Below, piece by piece: positions 49,731-61,100 of a stretch of DNA of 64,000 bases (position 1 is its first letter; every line of letters begins with the position of its first letter). The stretch comes from Climacium dendroides (lineage: Eukaryota; Streptophyta; Bryopsida; Hypnales; Climaciaceae): contig OX467089.1 in assembly GCA_950106755.1 (NCBI GenBank), positions 19,201,345 through 19,265,344 on the forward strand. The letters run 5' to 3'. Below the pieces are notes generated by a model, which worked only from the letters and a program-made list of their open reading frames with translations, did not search any database and was not told the origin of the DNA. Both the position numbers and the translations under genes were made by a program.

Positions 49731-51399
49731 ACGTCATTGCCGGTACACCAGAATTCCGTGGAATGATCCAGAGGTTGCCAAGGGCTTGACCCATTCCGAA
49801 GGCTGTCGCTCTTTCTGTCTTGGGGCGGCACCGGCCATGCTGTACCGGGAGGAGGGTGGGACACCCCCTCCATCATTGAGGACGGCTTGCCAACCCCTCA
49901 TGGAAGGCGGTTTGCACCCCCCCTCCTTTTGAATGTGCCACGGACCCAAAACCACCATCATCACTCTCGCTACATCTCCCAAATCAATATGTACCCTTGT
50001 GGAAGAAATGGTTTCAGAATCTCGACCAAAAAAAACTATATATTTAGACTTTTTTATAACTTTAATTTGCATGCATGTAAATTAAATCCCACATGTGTGT
50101 AAATAAAAGAATATTATTTTAGAATCTCAAATAAAAGAATATAAAAGAATAGAATTTTAGAATCTCAAACAAAAGAATATAAAAGAATAGAATTTTAGAA
50201 TCTTAGACAAAAGAATATAATTCACATGTATGTGGGATTTAAAATGTTGTGTTCTTGGGTGTGTTGGAACCTCCTTTCACTTGCATGCCAACAAGAAAAT
50301 GTGAAAATTGAACTAGTTGGATAATAGTAACTAGGTACAGTAGCAAGGAGTGGCGAGTTTTTTTTGAAAGGGGGGCGATGATAGTTATGTTCGTATTATC
50401 TGCAAGTTTAATCCTTCATCCTTAAATGACATTCATTTGTCTAAAGGGTACTAGTTCAAAGGGGAAATAAAAAATCTCCTTCAAGGAAGGTATGGGTCTT
50501 GTTGCTTGCACAAAGTTTGTGGAGTTTGTGGAGTTATGACGTACAACAATAAATAGTGCTTTCACTTTGTGACCTAAATGCCATGCTTGGCAAATAATAT
50601 TCACTATTGAAATAGTTTCATCAGGTTGAAATATCCCCCCCCCCCAAATGTATTTATTGTCAATGATTCTTTCAAAAACAAGCCCAAAGGCTAAACTTGA
50701 TGTTTAAAGGTTGAGTACTTGAATACTTTTTTGAATTTTGCATATTAGCTATGCTTATATCTCTATAAATATGCATTATTTATTTCAATTTCATCAATTT
50801 ATTGCACAATTGAATGGAGTACTTTAAAAGCCAATAATTGGTTTGGATGAAGGAGAAGCTCTATAGTCAAACAAGCCCCTAGAACCTCTTTATTTGTCGT
50901 TCAAAATTGGGATGTCAGAGGGCTAAGGGTTTAAGTTATTCCACACCAAATTTGATTCATCATTCAATGAATCCAAAATTCAGAATATTTTAGGATATGT
51001 ATACTCACAATCATCACTTGTAAGGTAGGCACTCTTTAATGCATCATTGACCCAAAAGCACCATCTTCACTAGATGTACATTCAATTAATCAATATCTAA
51101 CTCTACTAAAGAAACATTTTTAGAACGTCTACCAAAAAGCTTTGATCCTTTATAATTTTTGTATGGAATATCCAAATGAAACATTCTGGGTGCATTAAAA
51201 TCTTTTTTTACTTGCCAATAAGAAAATATAAACATTTAATGAAACCAATAATAATAACCATGATAATATTTAGAGTTATCATGAAAAGTCATGATCTTTT
51301 ATTTATCAACCATTTGCTTTCTCTTTTTTGTCCTAAAAATGTTTGTATTTGAAATTTAACTTGATTGAGTGTTTCTATCAGTTTATAATAATTTCATGA

Positions 51400-51523
51400 A
51401 TGGGGAATTTCATTAAATGGCGATATTCCATGTGCCATTTTCACAGTGTGTCGCTACAGTTCAAACAGTTCTGTGAGAATGCCAAAGTCACAGAATAATC
51501 ACCATTTTAATGAAATTCCCCAT
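51400..51523. mobile_element. MITE-like element, 124 bp
   Basis: Terminal inverted repeats of about 22 bp: atggggaatttcattaaatg on the left, with the right end ending aatgaaattccccat. The tetranucleotide atga flanks both ends directly (51,396-51,399 and 51,524-51,527), suggesting a target-site duplication. The interior is more GC-rich than its surroundings. Superfamily not certain. Confidence 0.65.
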
Positions 51524-51619
51524 ATGACTACAAATTAAATCTTCAATCAAATCAATCATTGGAGTCATGAAATATGAGATTTAGAGTTTGAAAGATAAAA
51601 TTAACGGAGCAAATTCTAC

Positions 51620-52300
51620 ATGGAAAGCTTTGATTCATTCCATTTGAATTTGTTACGAGAAAGTTGTGGACAATCTTATTTTTTTGAGCAATAAGAGCAT
51701 CTTTTTGAAAAAACAACTTGTAGGATTCATTTTTGAATGCAAATTTTAAAAGTTTTCAAATAGAAAAGTCCCACATGGTTTAGTTTTCTTCCTAGAACAA
51801 TCTCACTATTCGAATTAGTGCGTTTTAATTCCATTTTAGAGATACTAATAATTTAGATTTTCTTCCTATCTCATACCTACTTCTACTTAATAATTTTTTA
51901 AAGAATTAAAACTATTTTTTTAATTATTATTTTTTTCTAGACTCTCAACTTAATTCCCCACCATAAAAATTTAACCCTCAAAACTCTATAGTGCAAAAAT
52001 TTAAGTTTAGAAGGTTCAAAGTCAAGTAATTTAGTTCCACAATGTACTGAAAAACTTGTTTTTTTCACTTTAAAAAGTAGGTATCTTACAATTTGTGTAG
52101 TCAAAATTTTTGAAATTTTTTCCACACATTCTCATAATAGTTAGGTATACGATCCTATGGTTAGATGTACAAAAAAATAGTTTTCAAAGTTTTGTACTTT
52201 TTGCTATAGAAATGACAATTTTGAGTGTTTTTTTGCAGAAAAAAGGCCTTGGTCCTTTGAAGGTCAAACGGTGCAAGTTTGAGTTTTGCTCTTGATTGCT
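51620..52300 (+). repeat. Dispersed repeat, partner of 41.7-42.36 kb
   Basis: Aligns to the reverse complement of 41,695-42,360 over about 600 bp. The right end (ggccttggtcctttgaagg) also resembles the copy-B repeat near 35,500, so several repeats in the window may be parts of one larger family. Confidence 0.8.
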
Positions 52301-53190
52301 ATCTACTGTGAACCATTTCAAAGCATTTTACTCTATACATTATAACTTGAAGTATGCAAACCATAGCAAAGAGTAGGAAGTGTAAAGTTGGAATCTCAAA
52401 TAAATATTTTCATACCTCAAAAAATTAAATAGATTAAAATTCTAAATAAAATTATCGACCGATGTTAGAGAAATCCTTTTTGCTCCACCAATTGAAGAAA
52501 GTCTTTAATACAATGATTCTTGATATGGCCAATGACAATGGCTCATGATTTTAACTTAATGAACTTTTAGGTATCCCAATAAGGATGATCCTTTTGGCCA
52601 TAGAATCTTTGGTTTTATGATATTATGTAGTTTTCATTGAAATTATATTTTGGAAAACAACTAAAAAACATGTCGTAAAGAACAATTGCAAGTGAGTACT
52701 TCCCTCACCGCTCCTACTAGTTCATACTTCTATATGTTGGAATCAATCAAACTTTGCAAAGGATACAAAAAGTTATTTGGAACTCCACATAGATATGTAC
52801 AAATGAGTGAACTTCCATGTAGAGTCACAATCGCAATTTTTTTTCAAGTTTTTTGAAATTAAAATTGCTTTGTCCAACTTCTATGTAATTAGGAAGAAAC
52901 TACATAGTTTAGGAGTAGCTCTTTGTCTTGTTGTCATATAGAAAACAACCCCAAAGTTCAAGTCTAATTGTCAAAATCCATTTCTAAAAGTCAGAAACTT
53001 GTTCAAGACCCTCACATTTCATGTACTTCTCCCTAAAATCTTCCAAGCAAACTATTTTGATTCCTGACCTTACAAATATTGTACACTTCCATTTGAAGTC
53101 CCATAAAACTTTTGTTCTCTTCTCCAAAAGTTTGGTGGATTCCGGCACTTGGAAGTTAGTTATTAATTTTCCTTAACTTGCTCTCCTCAC

Positions 53191-53930
53191 CATTGCAAGT
53201 CCATCAAGGTGGGCCATGCGATTGACCCCCTCTCCAAAGCAAGACTGGTTCCCATGTTGGATTCTTCACAACTGACTCGTTCCCCGACCTGGATCATGAA
53301 TCTCGCACTCGTTCCCAGCTAGCCAGACTTCTTCAACGCCGGCTTGGCCTTTCGCAGCAAGCCTTCCCATCGGGGCCCAGTCGCCCACCCAATTCACCGC
53401 CTAATTCACAGCTTACTTCCTTTGTCTCGCATCCCGTCTCATCACTGTTTCGCCTTCAAGCGCTCCTCTCACACGAATTCGCGTCGCAAGCAATCGAGGA
53501 TCACGTAATAACTCTTTCTTCGTGCAGAGTTTACAATTTTGAAGCTGTTTTTGCTGTCAAGCAGGTTCGATCGAGAGATTCCCGTGTAACTCCTGAGCTC
53601 AGGTTGACCCTCGGCAGAAAAATTGGCTGAGATTTGGTCGAGTGTGTGCGGGGTTGATTGATTGTGTGCGCGCAGCTGAAGCTCCATGGTGAATGAGGTT
53701 AGTGCGCAATTGAAGTTGGGATTGGAGAAATTGGAGTTGAAATCGTAATTGGTGTGAATTTTGCGGAGGGAGGGAGGTCTGCCGGCCGAGTGGTTGAACA
53801 GGAAGAAGACACGACTTCGGGGATTGAGTGATGGGTGAAAGTCGTGCGTCGGCGACGATTGATTGATCTTGTCCTGGATTGCCTTTCTCCGATGCAATTC
53901 TGGGAGCCTGACATCGCGCATTGCTGGTAG
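53191..53930 (+). other. GC-rich possible promoter or leader of the 55.19-62.60 kb gene
   Basis: Base composition switches from AT-rich to GC-rich at about 53,190, as at the SEC14-like gene. There is no coding frame I can support on either strand. This could be the distal promoter or an untranslated first exon, with the repeat array at 53.97-55.05 kb then lying in a leader intron that ends at ttccgcag near 55,151. Confidence 0.35.
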
Positions 53931-53969
53931 AGTCGTTGGGTTTCGTGAAGTTTTCTGTTTTTAATTATG

Positions 53970-55050
53970 GGTTTGAGTGTGATCGAAATGTCGAGAGTGG
54001 TACTGTCGAGGTTGTTCTCGGTTGAAGCGTTGTGTGCATTTCTCGGATCAAACTGTGAGAACTCGATTATCAATTGCAAGAGCGCGCAGCATTGCCGGCC
54101 TTGGCAACGTTAGCTTTCGTGAAATTTCGCTTTCGCTTCTGGGATACAGTGCGATAGAGATTTCGAAGATGGTACCGTCGATTTCCTTTTGATTGTGGGT
54201 TTGAGTACGATCGAAATGTCGAAGGTGGTTCTGTCAAGCTTGTTCTCGATTGAAGCACTCGATTGAAGCAGTATGTGCTTTTCTCGGATCAAATTCTGAA
54301 ATCTCGACCATCAATTGCGAGAGTGCGCAAATATTGCCGGCCGCGTGGAACGTTAGCTTTCGTGAAATTTGGTTTCGATTTTGGGATACTGTGTGATAGA
54401 GGTTTCGAAGGTGCTACTGTCGACCTTGTTCTCGGTAAAGCAGTATGTGTCTTTCCCGGATCAAATTGTGAGAGTTCGATCGTCAATTACAGGAGCGCTC
54501 TACATTGCCGGCCGCTTTCGCGAAATTCCGCTTTCGATATTGGGATACAGTGCGACAGAGATTTCGAAGATGGTGCCGTCGACTTCATTTTGATTGTGGT
54601 TTAGAGTGTGATTGAAGTTTCGAAGGTGGTACTGTCGAGCTTGTTCTCGATTGAAGCGTTTAAATACTTTTCTCCGATCAAATTGTGAGAGGTCCATCGA
54701 CAATTGCAAGAGTGTGCCACTTGCAGACCTCGTGAATCGTTAGCTTTAGTGAAATTTCGCTTTCGCTTTCGGGGATACAGTGCGATAGAGATTTTAAAAG
54801 CTGGTACCGTCGACAGCTTTGTAATTTTGGGTTAGAGTTCGGTCGAAATTTCGAAGGTGGTATTGTCGAGCTTGTCCTTGGTTAAGTCATCACATGCCTT
54901 TTCTCGGTTTAAATTGTGAGAGCTCGATTATACAATTGCAAGAGTACGCAACATTGCCGGCCTCGTGAAACTTTGCGTTTTATGAAATTTCGCTTTCGCT
55001 TTTGCGCTTCAATGCGACAGAGATTTTAAGGTGGTAACCTCGATCTCTCA
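53970..55050 (+). repeat. Degenerate tandem repeat, about five copies of 170-245 bp
   Basis: Each unit holds gtttcgaaggtggtactgtcg-type sequence, ttgttctcg(g/a)tt, tctcggatcaaattgtgaga, attgccggcc, gaaatttcgctttcg and gatacagtgcgatagagat in that order. attgccggcc lies at about 54,090, 54,333, 54,504 and 54,951, with one decayed copy at about 54,715. The units do not share an open frame, so the array is not coding. It ends about 140 bp before the start codon of the gene at 55,192. Confidence 0.85.
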
Positions 55051-55191
55051 GTAACCGAGCGCTATCAAAATTTCAAAGGCAATAGCAATAATTTGTTATA
55101 CAGTCCGAAACCTCACCCTGATCATCAATCTCGTTTCTGTGATTTCCGCAGTGACCTCCACAACCACAAATCAGATTGACTGTCTTACAAG

Positions 55192-58100
55192 ATGTGGTTC
55201 TTCCCGGAGCTCGAAGCGTCATGGGGCCCTTCCTTCCCAGCCGCTATTTTCATGGGCTTGTTCTGTTCTTACATCTGGGCCCGCTTGAAGCCCTTAGTCA
55301 ACCACCCCAACAGCAACACCAAAAAGGACTACATCCTACAAGACCTCTCCAACGCCACTTCGTTCCTCACAAACCTTCACGACACATTATTCCCCAATTC
55401 GAAACCTTCCCTGAAGAATACTGAGAGCATCTCCAAAGCTGGTGAGGACGTGCTCCTGAAACGAACAGCTTCTCGCATGAGCGACGGGCGACAAAGAACT
55501 ACCGAGAGTATCACGGGGACGTTGACAACTTCAGCGAATGTGGACAATAAAGAAGTGTCGAGGTTGAGGCGGAGGATGAGATCGATGGGGGGACAGAAGG
55601 AGCATGTCTGGCAAGTGGAGGATGCAAGTGGGGTGCTGTTGCAAGCGAGGATGCCAGTGACGTCGAGCTTGTTGAATCAAGCGTTTGATATTGGGAGGAG
55701 GGCTGTTGCGGTGGATCCGAGGGCGACGCTGCAACTTGGGAGCTATGGCGTCATCATGCAGTCAGGTATCGCCGAAACGGTGGATTCCATGGTGTCGATG
55801 TTGCCGATCGGCAATTTGGTGCCGGCATTCTTGATTTTCAATCTTTGGAGAATTTGGTTTGGTTTCTTTATTTGGTTGCTTGGTTTGCTCTTGGAGTGAT
55901 CCGATTGAGAGATGCAGAGTGTGAGTTGCTCGCCATAGCCAGAAATGTGTTCACTGGCATTCTTGAATTACTTTCATTTTGAGAGTTTGTTTTGGTTTCT
56001 TCAGGTGACAGCTTGTATTTTCCGTTGGACTGATTCTTCATGCTGGCCATGGCCAACAATGTGCTCGTCGCATTCTTGAGCTACTTTCATTTTGAGATTT
56101 CGTTTGGTTTCTTCATGTGATTGCTTGCATTGCCGTTGGACTGATTCTTCTTGTTGCGTCGGTTGAGAGATGCAGAGTGTGAATCACTTGCCATAGCCAG
56201 CAATTTGCCTGCCGGCATCCTTTGAATTTTTATTTTTGTTTCTTCATGTGATTGCTTTCATTAGTGGATTCTAAACCTCATTGAATGCGCATTCCCCATT
56301 CACAGTCGAATACATCGGATTCAACACATCTCTAATCCCCTATAGACTGATTCGTGTTGCTCTGATTGCAATGCAGAGGGCGAAGTGAAGCTCCTGCGTC
56401 TGGAGGACGGTGATGCGCCGGTTCTGCTCGACTCGTTCCGTGAAGAAGGTCCAATTCTCTAGACCTCAGTGTCCCCATTCTTCTTTGGGGAGAGATGAAC
56501 GGATTCGCAGCTTTAAGAATACAAACCCAAAAATGAATGCAATGATATTTTACGAAACAAATGGGAAATTCCCTTCATAGATTCGAGGTCTTGCATTGTA
56601 AATTGCTCTCAAAAGCTTGAGCCGTAGCGCCAGGCGTATCATTAGGTCTTGCCTGTCAGGATATGTATGTTTGAGACACTCTGAACACCGTGCATAAATT
56701 CACGGTTTTCCTTTGTAAAGTGCTCTCAAAAATTTGAAATGTGAGAGATGAATTGAACACGAAATGTAAGATGAAGTCGAAGAGAGAATTTTGAGGAATT
56801 GAGTGCATCCCGTAAACCTAATTTTTGACATTGTGGATGTGAGCAGACGAGGATTTGCGCGTGGAGGGGCTGTTCCTTCGCGGAGTGCAGATGAAGGCAA
56901 CAATTGGCGACAAGACCGTTGTCCTCCGAAGCAAAACCCTCCTTAAGGTAGCCCACAGGACAGGGTCGTTGTACATATGTTGTGTGCATAGTATTTTAGA
57001 AAACATTGAGAGATATATTTCAATTTTGCTTAGAAATTGCTTGGGAGAGGATTCTGAAGTGGGTGCTTACCATTTGCAGGATGAGGGAGGGTGGAGCGAT
57101 GCTCTCGTAGTGTGGCCGCCTTTGGTGACGCTAGAGAAAGCTTCACTGATGTACGCCACCAAGATTGTTGAATTTAAAGGCGTCACTGCCACTGTTCGGA
57201 GTAACCTTCTCCCCGTTTCCTTGAAACGAAAACCCAAAGATGAAGGTAAATAATCTCCGTTCTGAAATTTCTCATCTGAGAAAATTGAGCTTGATCTGCA
57301 GGTGGTGTGCAGGAATATTTGTCCCCTTTCCTGATGAGGTATAATTAGGAGGATACTAAAACCGTAAGGGATCTAATCATATTGACACCTATTAGCAACG
57401 TTACTCTTGCAATTGGTTGGCCTTCAATTAGAAAGTTGAGTGTAAGCATGACGTGATTCAATGTCAATTGAGTGATCTCCCAATGAAAGCACACGCTTAC
57501 AAAACTAGTAGTCCAATTTGTGTTGCTGAAGTGGCACAATTCGATTGGACACAAGTTTGAGGGTTATACGCCATAACCCTACAAGAATATCGTGAGCTCT
57601 ACACATTGTTGGATCACAGAATCCCTTGCAAACCCAAGGCTGAGATTGAAGTTTGATGCAGCTGATTATGTTCAATAACCAGTTCGCTTGTCCGTGGTTC
57701 GATGGATTACATAAGTATTGATTGAAACCTTTCTGATTGAAATGCTTGAAGTGTCGTAGACAATATACATTAATAGGAATTTGAGCAGGAACTCATGGAG
57801 GATGGGGCATTGTGTGTGGCAGATCAAACAGGCTTGTATTTGGCAGCAGCACTTGCATTCATTGTAGCCGTGATGCCAAGCGCCTTCTGGTTGCCGGTCA
57901 TGGGAAAGATTGGGGTGGTGTTTCTGCCGGTGTTCCAAATGGCTGCTGTAATCCTTGGCTGGAATTTGGGTCATTTCCTCCTCCTTGGAGAGTGGCCCAG
58001 TACAGGAGGGTAAGCGAACTGGTTATCGAACCACGGACAGATATCCCCCAAAAGATATTCATCTAGATTTGTACGTAACAGCAAATGACAATGAGCAACC

Positions 58101-61100
58101 AAGAAGGCGCTGTTGTTAACAGGGTTGTTAACAGTGGAATTAGGGAAATCGACTATAATACATATATTAGTTTGGAATTTGGCGATTACGTTTGTGAAGC
58201 TTGTGGGTATCACACTTCTCAGGTTCAGTATCAGACCAGGTGTAGCTTTGAATTGAATATCTTCTTGTTTCGATGACTGACAAATTGGGCTTGTGTGCAG
58301 CGACCGTGAAGTGACATTGGATTCAGAGGACGAGATGAAGGATTTCGGCATCAACCTCTACAAATACACCAGTCCATGGGACAGGTACACCCTGATGACT
58401 TTAATCTGACAACCTGAGGTCCCAAAATAATTGCTCTGACATAGTTTGAAAGTTTGACAAAGCGTGCTGCAGTCGATGATATTGTAGCAAGTCTGCAGGA
58501 TATTCCAGAATGTCATATCAGAGGTCTTAATGAAAAGGTTTGAGGATACTATTGTTTGCAAATAATTGAAATTCTACTTTCTACACATAGCAATTTTCAC
58601 TAGTAGATATTCTAAGGTATGCCTACCCATTATCGTTCCTTTCCCAATTGTGTCCCTTATCTAAACCTGTCAAACATTTCTGCCCACAATCTTGTCAATT
58701 GTAGTGGCATTAAAGGTAGTTTTTAGTATAAACCTTACCAATTGTAACATGGCTAGAATTTCTTGAGTGCTAGAGATCTGACAACTTGAGAGGCTGGAAT
58801 GGAATGCTGACAGTGCGGTGAGGATGGAAATGGACGACCTCGAAAGACAACTAGCCCAGAAGTTGGAGTCTCAGCCAAGTATCAGCAATGCAGGGATTTT
58901 CGCTCAGCAAGCAGACTACCGCACGGATTTTTGGCGCAAAGGAGTTGCAGAAATGGACCAGGCCATTGAAATTGAGCCTCAAAATGAGCTCCCTTTTCGG
59001 TATGTTGTTCCCTTGCACCAAAGCCTGAATCAGAGTCCCGGAACTTGTGTCCCTCTTCAACAATATTTTCACTAAAACTAGACTCTCTGCGGAACTTTTT
59101 AGCAACATCGTGGTGGAGATGATCTTCCGTATAATTCAGTGGAAGTTCTCTCCATGCTCAGAGTGACCACACGAAGCCTCCCTATGGAGAATTCCTTACA
59201 AAATCTGGAGAAGATTCTCTTTACGATGGGGACTAAAGTTCGGAAACAATCTAATTTATTTGAAAATCATGTTCTATTCTCACAGGCACATTATAATTGT
59301 TTGCGAAATCTGAGTGTTTCATTTACCGTCGATTTCGTTAGATTGGTGTAATCCCATTAAAATGGTGTGGTGGACCTTCAACCAAGAAAGGAATTAAAAT
59401 GATTTAAGGAGATGGGAAGGGGATGGGGGTGGAAATTCTAGTCTAGCGGTTCTCAATGAAATGCTATTTGCATATTTACCGGCCCAACAAGCCAATGTAA
59501 ATGTCAAAATGACGCATGGAATACCACCAATTTGACGGAATTGTCGTTTTATATGGCATTTTTACATTGGATTTGGAGCATGTCCTTGTGGATGGCTTCA
59601 AATTTACAGGAAGAGAATGTACAAGTTTGAAGGATTATAGCAGCATTGTAAGGACAGGTGGTGAGAGACCTCTGATGGTATTTGGATGGGGGCAGGATTC
59701 GAGGTTGCATCAAAGGCTTAGCAGGAGACTATGAAAGCGCCTTAAAGGATCTAGACCAGGCTCTAAGTTTGAAACCGAATGACGTCTTGGCACTCGTGGA
59801 TAGAGGCGTATTCAGATTCTTGGGTGGCGACTTAGTTGGTGCTTTGGCTGATCTCAACGAGGCGATCAAGCATAATCCTGACCTACCTCAAGATATTCTG
59901 AAGCTCCGAGATTCCATTGCACAGGTTAGTGAATTGCAGCCAGCAAGTTTTTGTAAGAGTATTTTGTCTTTCTGGATTGCATGCACAATTTCCTGTAATT
60001 GAAGGAATTTGAATATGGGATTTCGAAAGAAATCATTTAGAATGCTTCAGATCAGGTAACAAAATGTAGCAATAGGAAGAAGAAACCATGTCCTTCATTT
60101 TGCATGCACCCCAGCTGTTTCTTGTAATTGAAGGAACCTGTGTATAGGAGTAGACTATCAATCACACAGAGATTCAAGTTAACAAACTGTAGCAACAGAA
60201 AGAAGAAATTTCCTCCTACATTTCTGAATTGCATGCACTCCAGCGGTTTCCCTTAATTGAGGAAAATTGTATAAAAGTCGGAACTTAAGCGTTTAGAAAG
60301 CTTCAAGAAATATAATATAATATTTCAATAGAAAGAAGAAATCATGTCTAGCATTTTTTAACAATGTTGAAAATAAAAACACCTAATTGCACCCCTACCT
60401 AATTGCGTCACTATGTACACCCCTCTTTATTTCAGAGCCCCGGGTTCAGAGCCTAAATCTAGGATAGCCGTTGTTGTCTCATGAGATTTGTACCTCATGA
60501 ATATGTGAAGAATGACTACTATTCTAAATTTAGGTTCTGAAATGAAGTTGGGGTATGCGTTGTAATGCAATTAGCTAGGGTCCGCAATTAGGTAGGGTCC
60601 GCAATTAGGTATCCTTACCTTAATGGATTATGAGCTTCCGAAGTAAACTTTTCTGTTTTCGGTCACTTCGGAGTTAAGCACATCTTACCTTGTATTGCTT
60701 GACACCAACTCGAAGTTTATGTCTGGTATGTAGATTTTGGCAGACCGGGAGGAGCTGGCGAAGTTACGAGAGGAGAATCCAAAGCTCAAGGCAGAACTGG
60801 AAGCCTTACGTGCCAAAGCTGCAGCGGACTTGGAAGCAGCGCAAGCCAAAGCTGCAGCGGACTTGGAAGCAGCACAAGCCAAAGCTGCAGCGGACTTGGC
60901 AGAAGCACAAGCCAAAGCTGCAGCCGATCTTGCAGCAGCTGAAGCCAAAGCTGCAGAGGCTGAAGCCAAAGCAGCAGCGGAGCTGGAGGCTTTGCGGGCC
61001 AAGATGGAAGCAGAGGCTGCGGAACTGAAGGCCAAAAATCAGAAACTCAAGGAGGATCTCAACAAAGCGCAAGACACGTTGAGAAACATGCCATCGAACC

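Larger units (their letters stand above)
40055..53190. other. Gene-free AT-rich block with tandem arrays
   Basis: About 13 kb without a supportable gene. Tandem arrays (41.4, 45.4 and 48.7-49.4 kb), an inverted pair of about 600 bp (41.7 and 51.6 kb), one MITE-like element (51.4 kb) and a locally GC-rich patch at about 49,600-49,960 are annotated separately. The first few hundred bases are probably the 3' untranslated region of the SEC14-like gene. Confidence 0.6.

Noticed and set aside
49627..49932. Plus-strand 101-codon frame in the GC-rich patch
   Set aside because: It includes the 22-bp duplication and low-complexity Pro/Gly; no resemblance to a known protein and no splice partners.
53469..54709. 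Several minus-strand frames across the 53.5-54.7 kb array
   Set aside because: The frames change from unit to unit of the tandem repeat, as expected of non-coding repeats rather than a gene.
55766..55899. Reading the 55,192 frame on to its stop at 55,899 as a complete 235-aa gene
   Set aside because: A good donor (tcag/gtatcgcc) at 55,765 joins in phase to a coding exon at 56,377. The read-through tail is possible as retained-intron sequence but less likely.
60685..61035. Minus-strand Ala/Ser-rich frame, and a plus-strand Lys/Pro/Gln-rich frame
   Set aside because: Both are shadows of the 33-bp hendecad coding repeat; the [11 protein letters not shown] frame has the coiled-coil pattern and the right phase.
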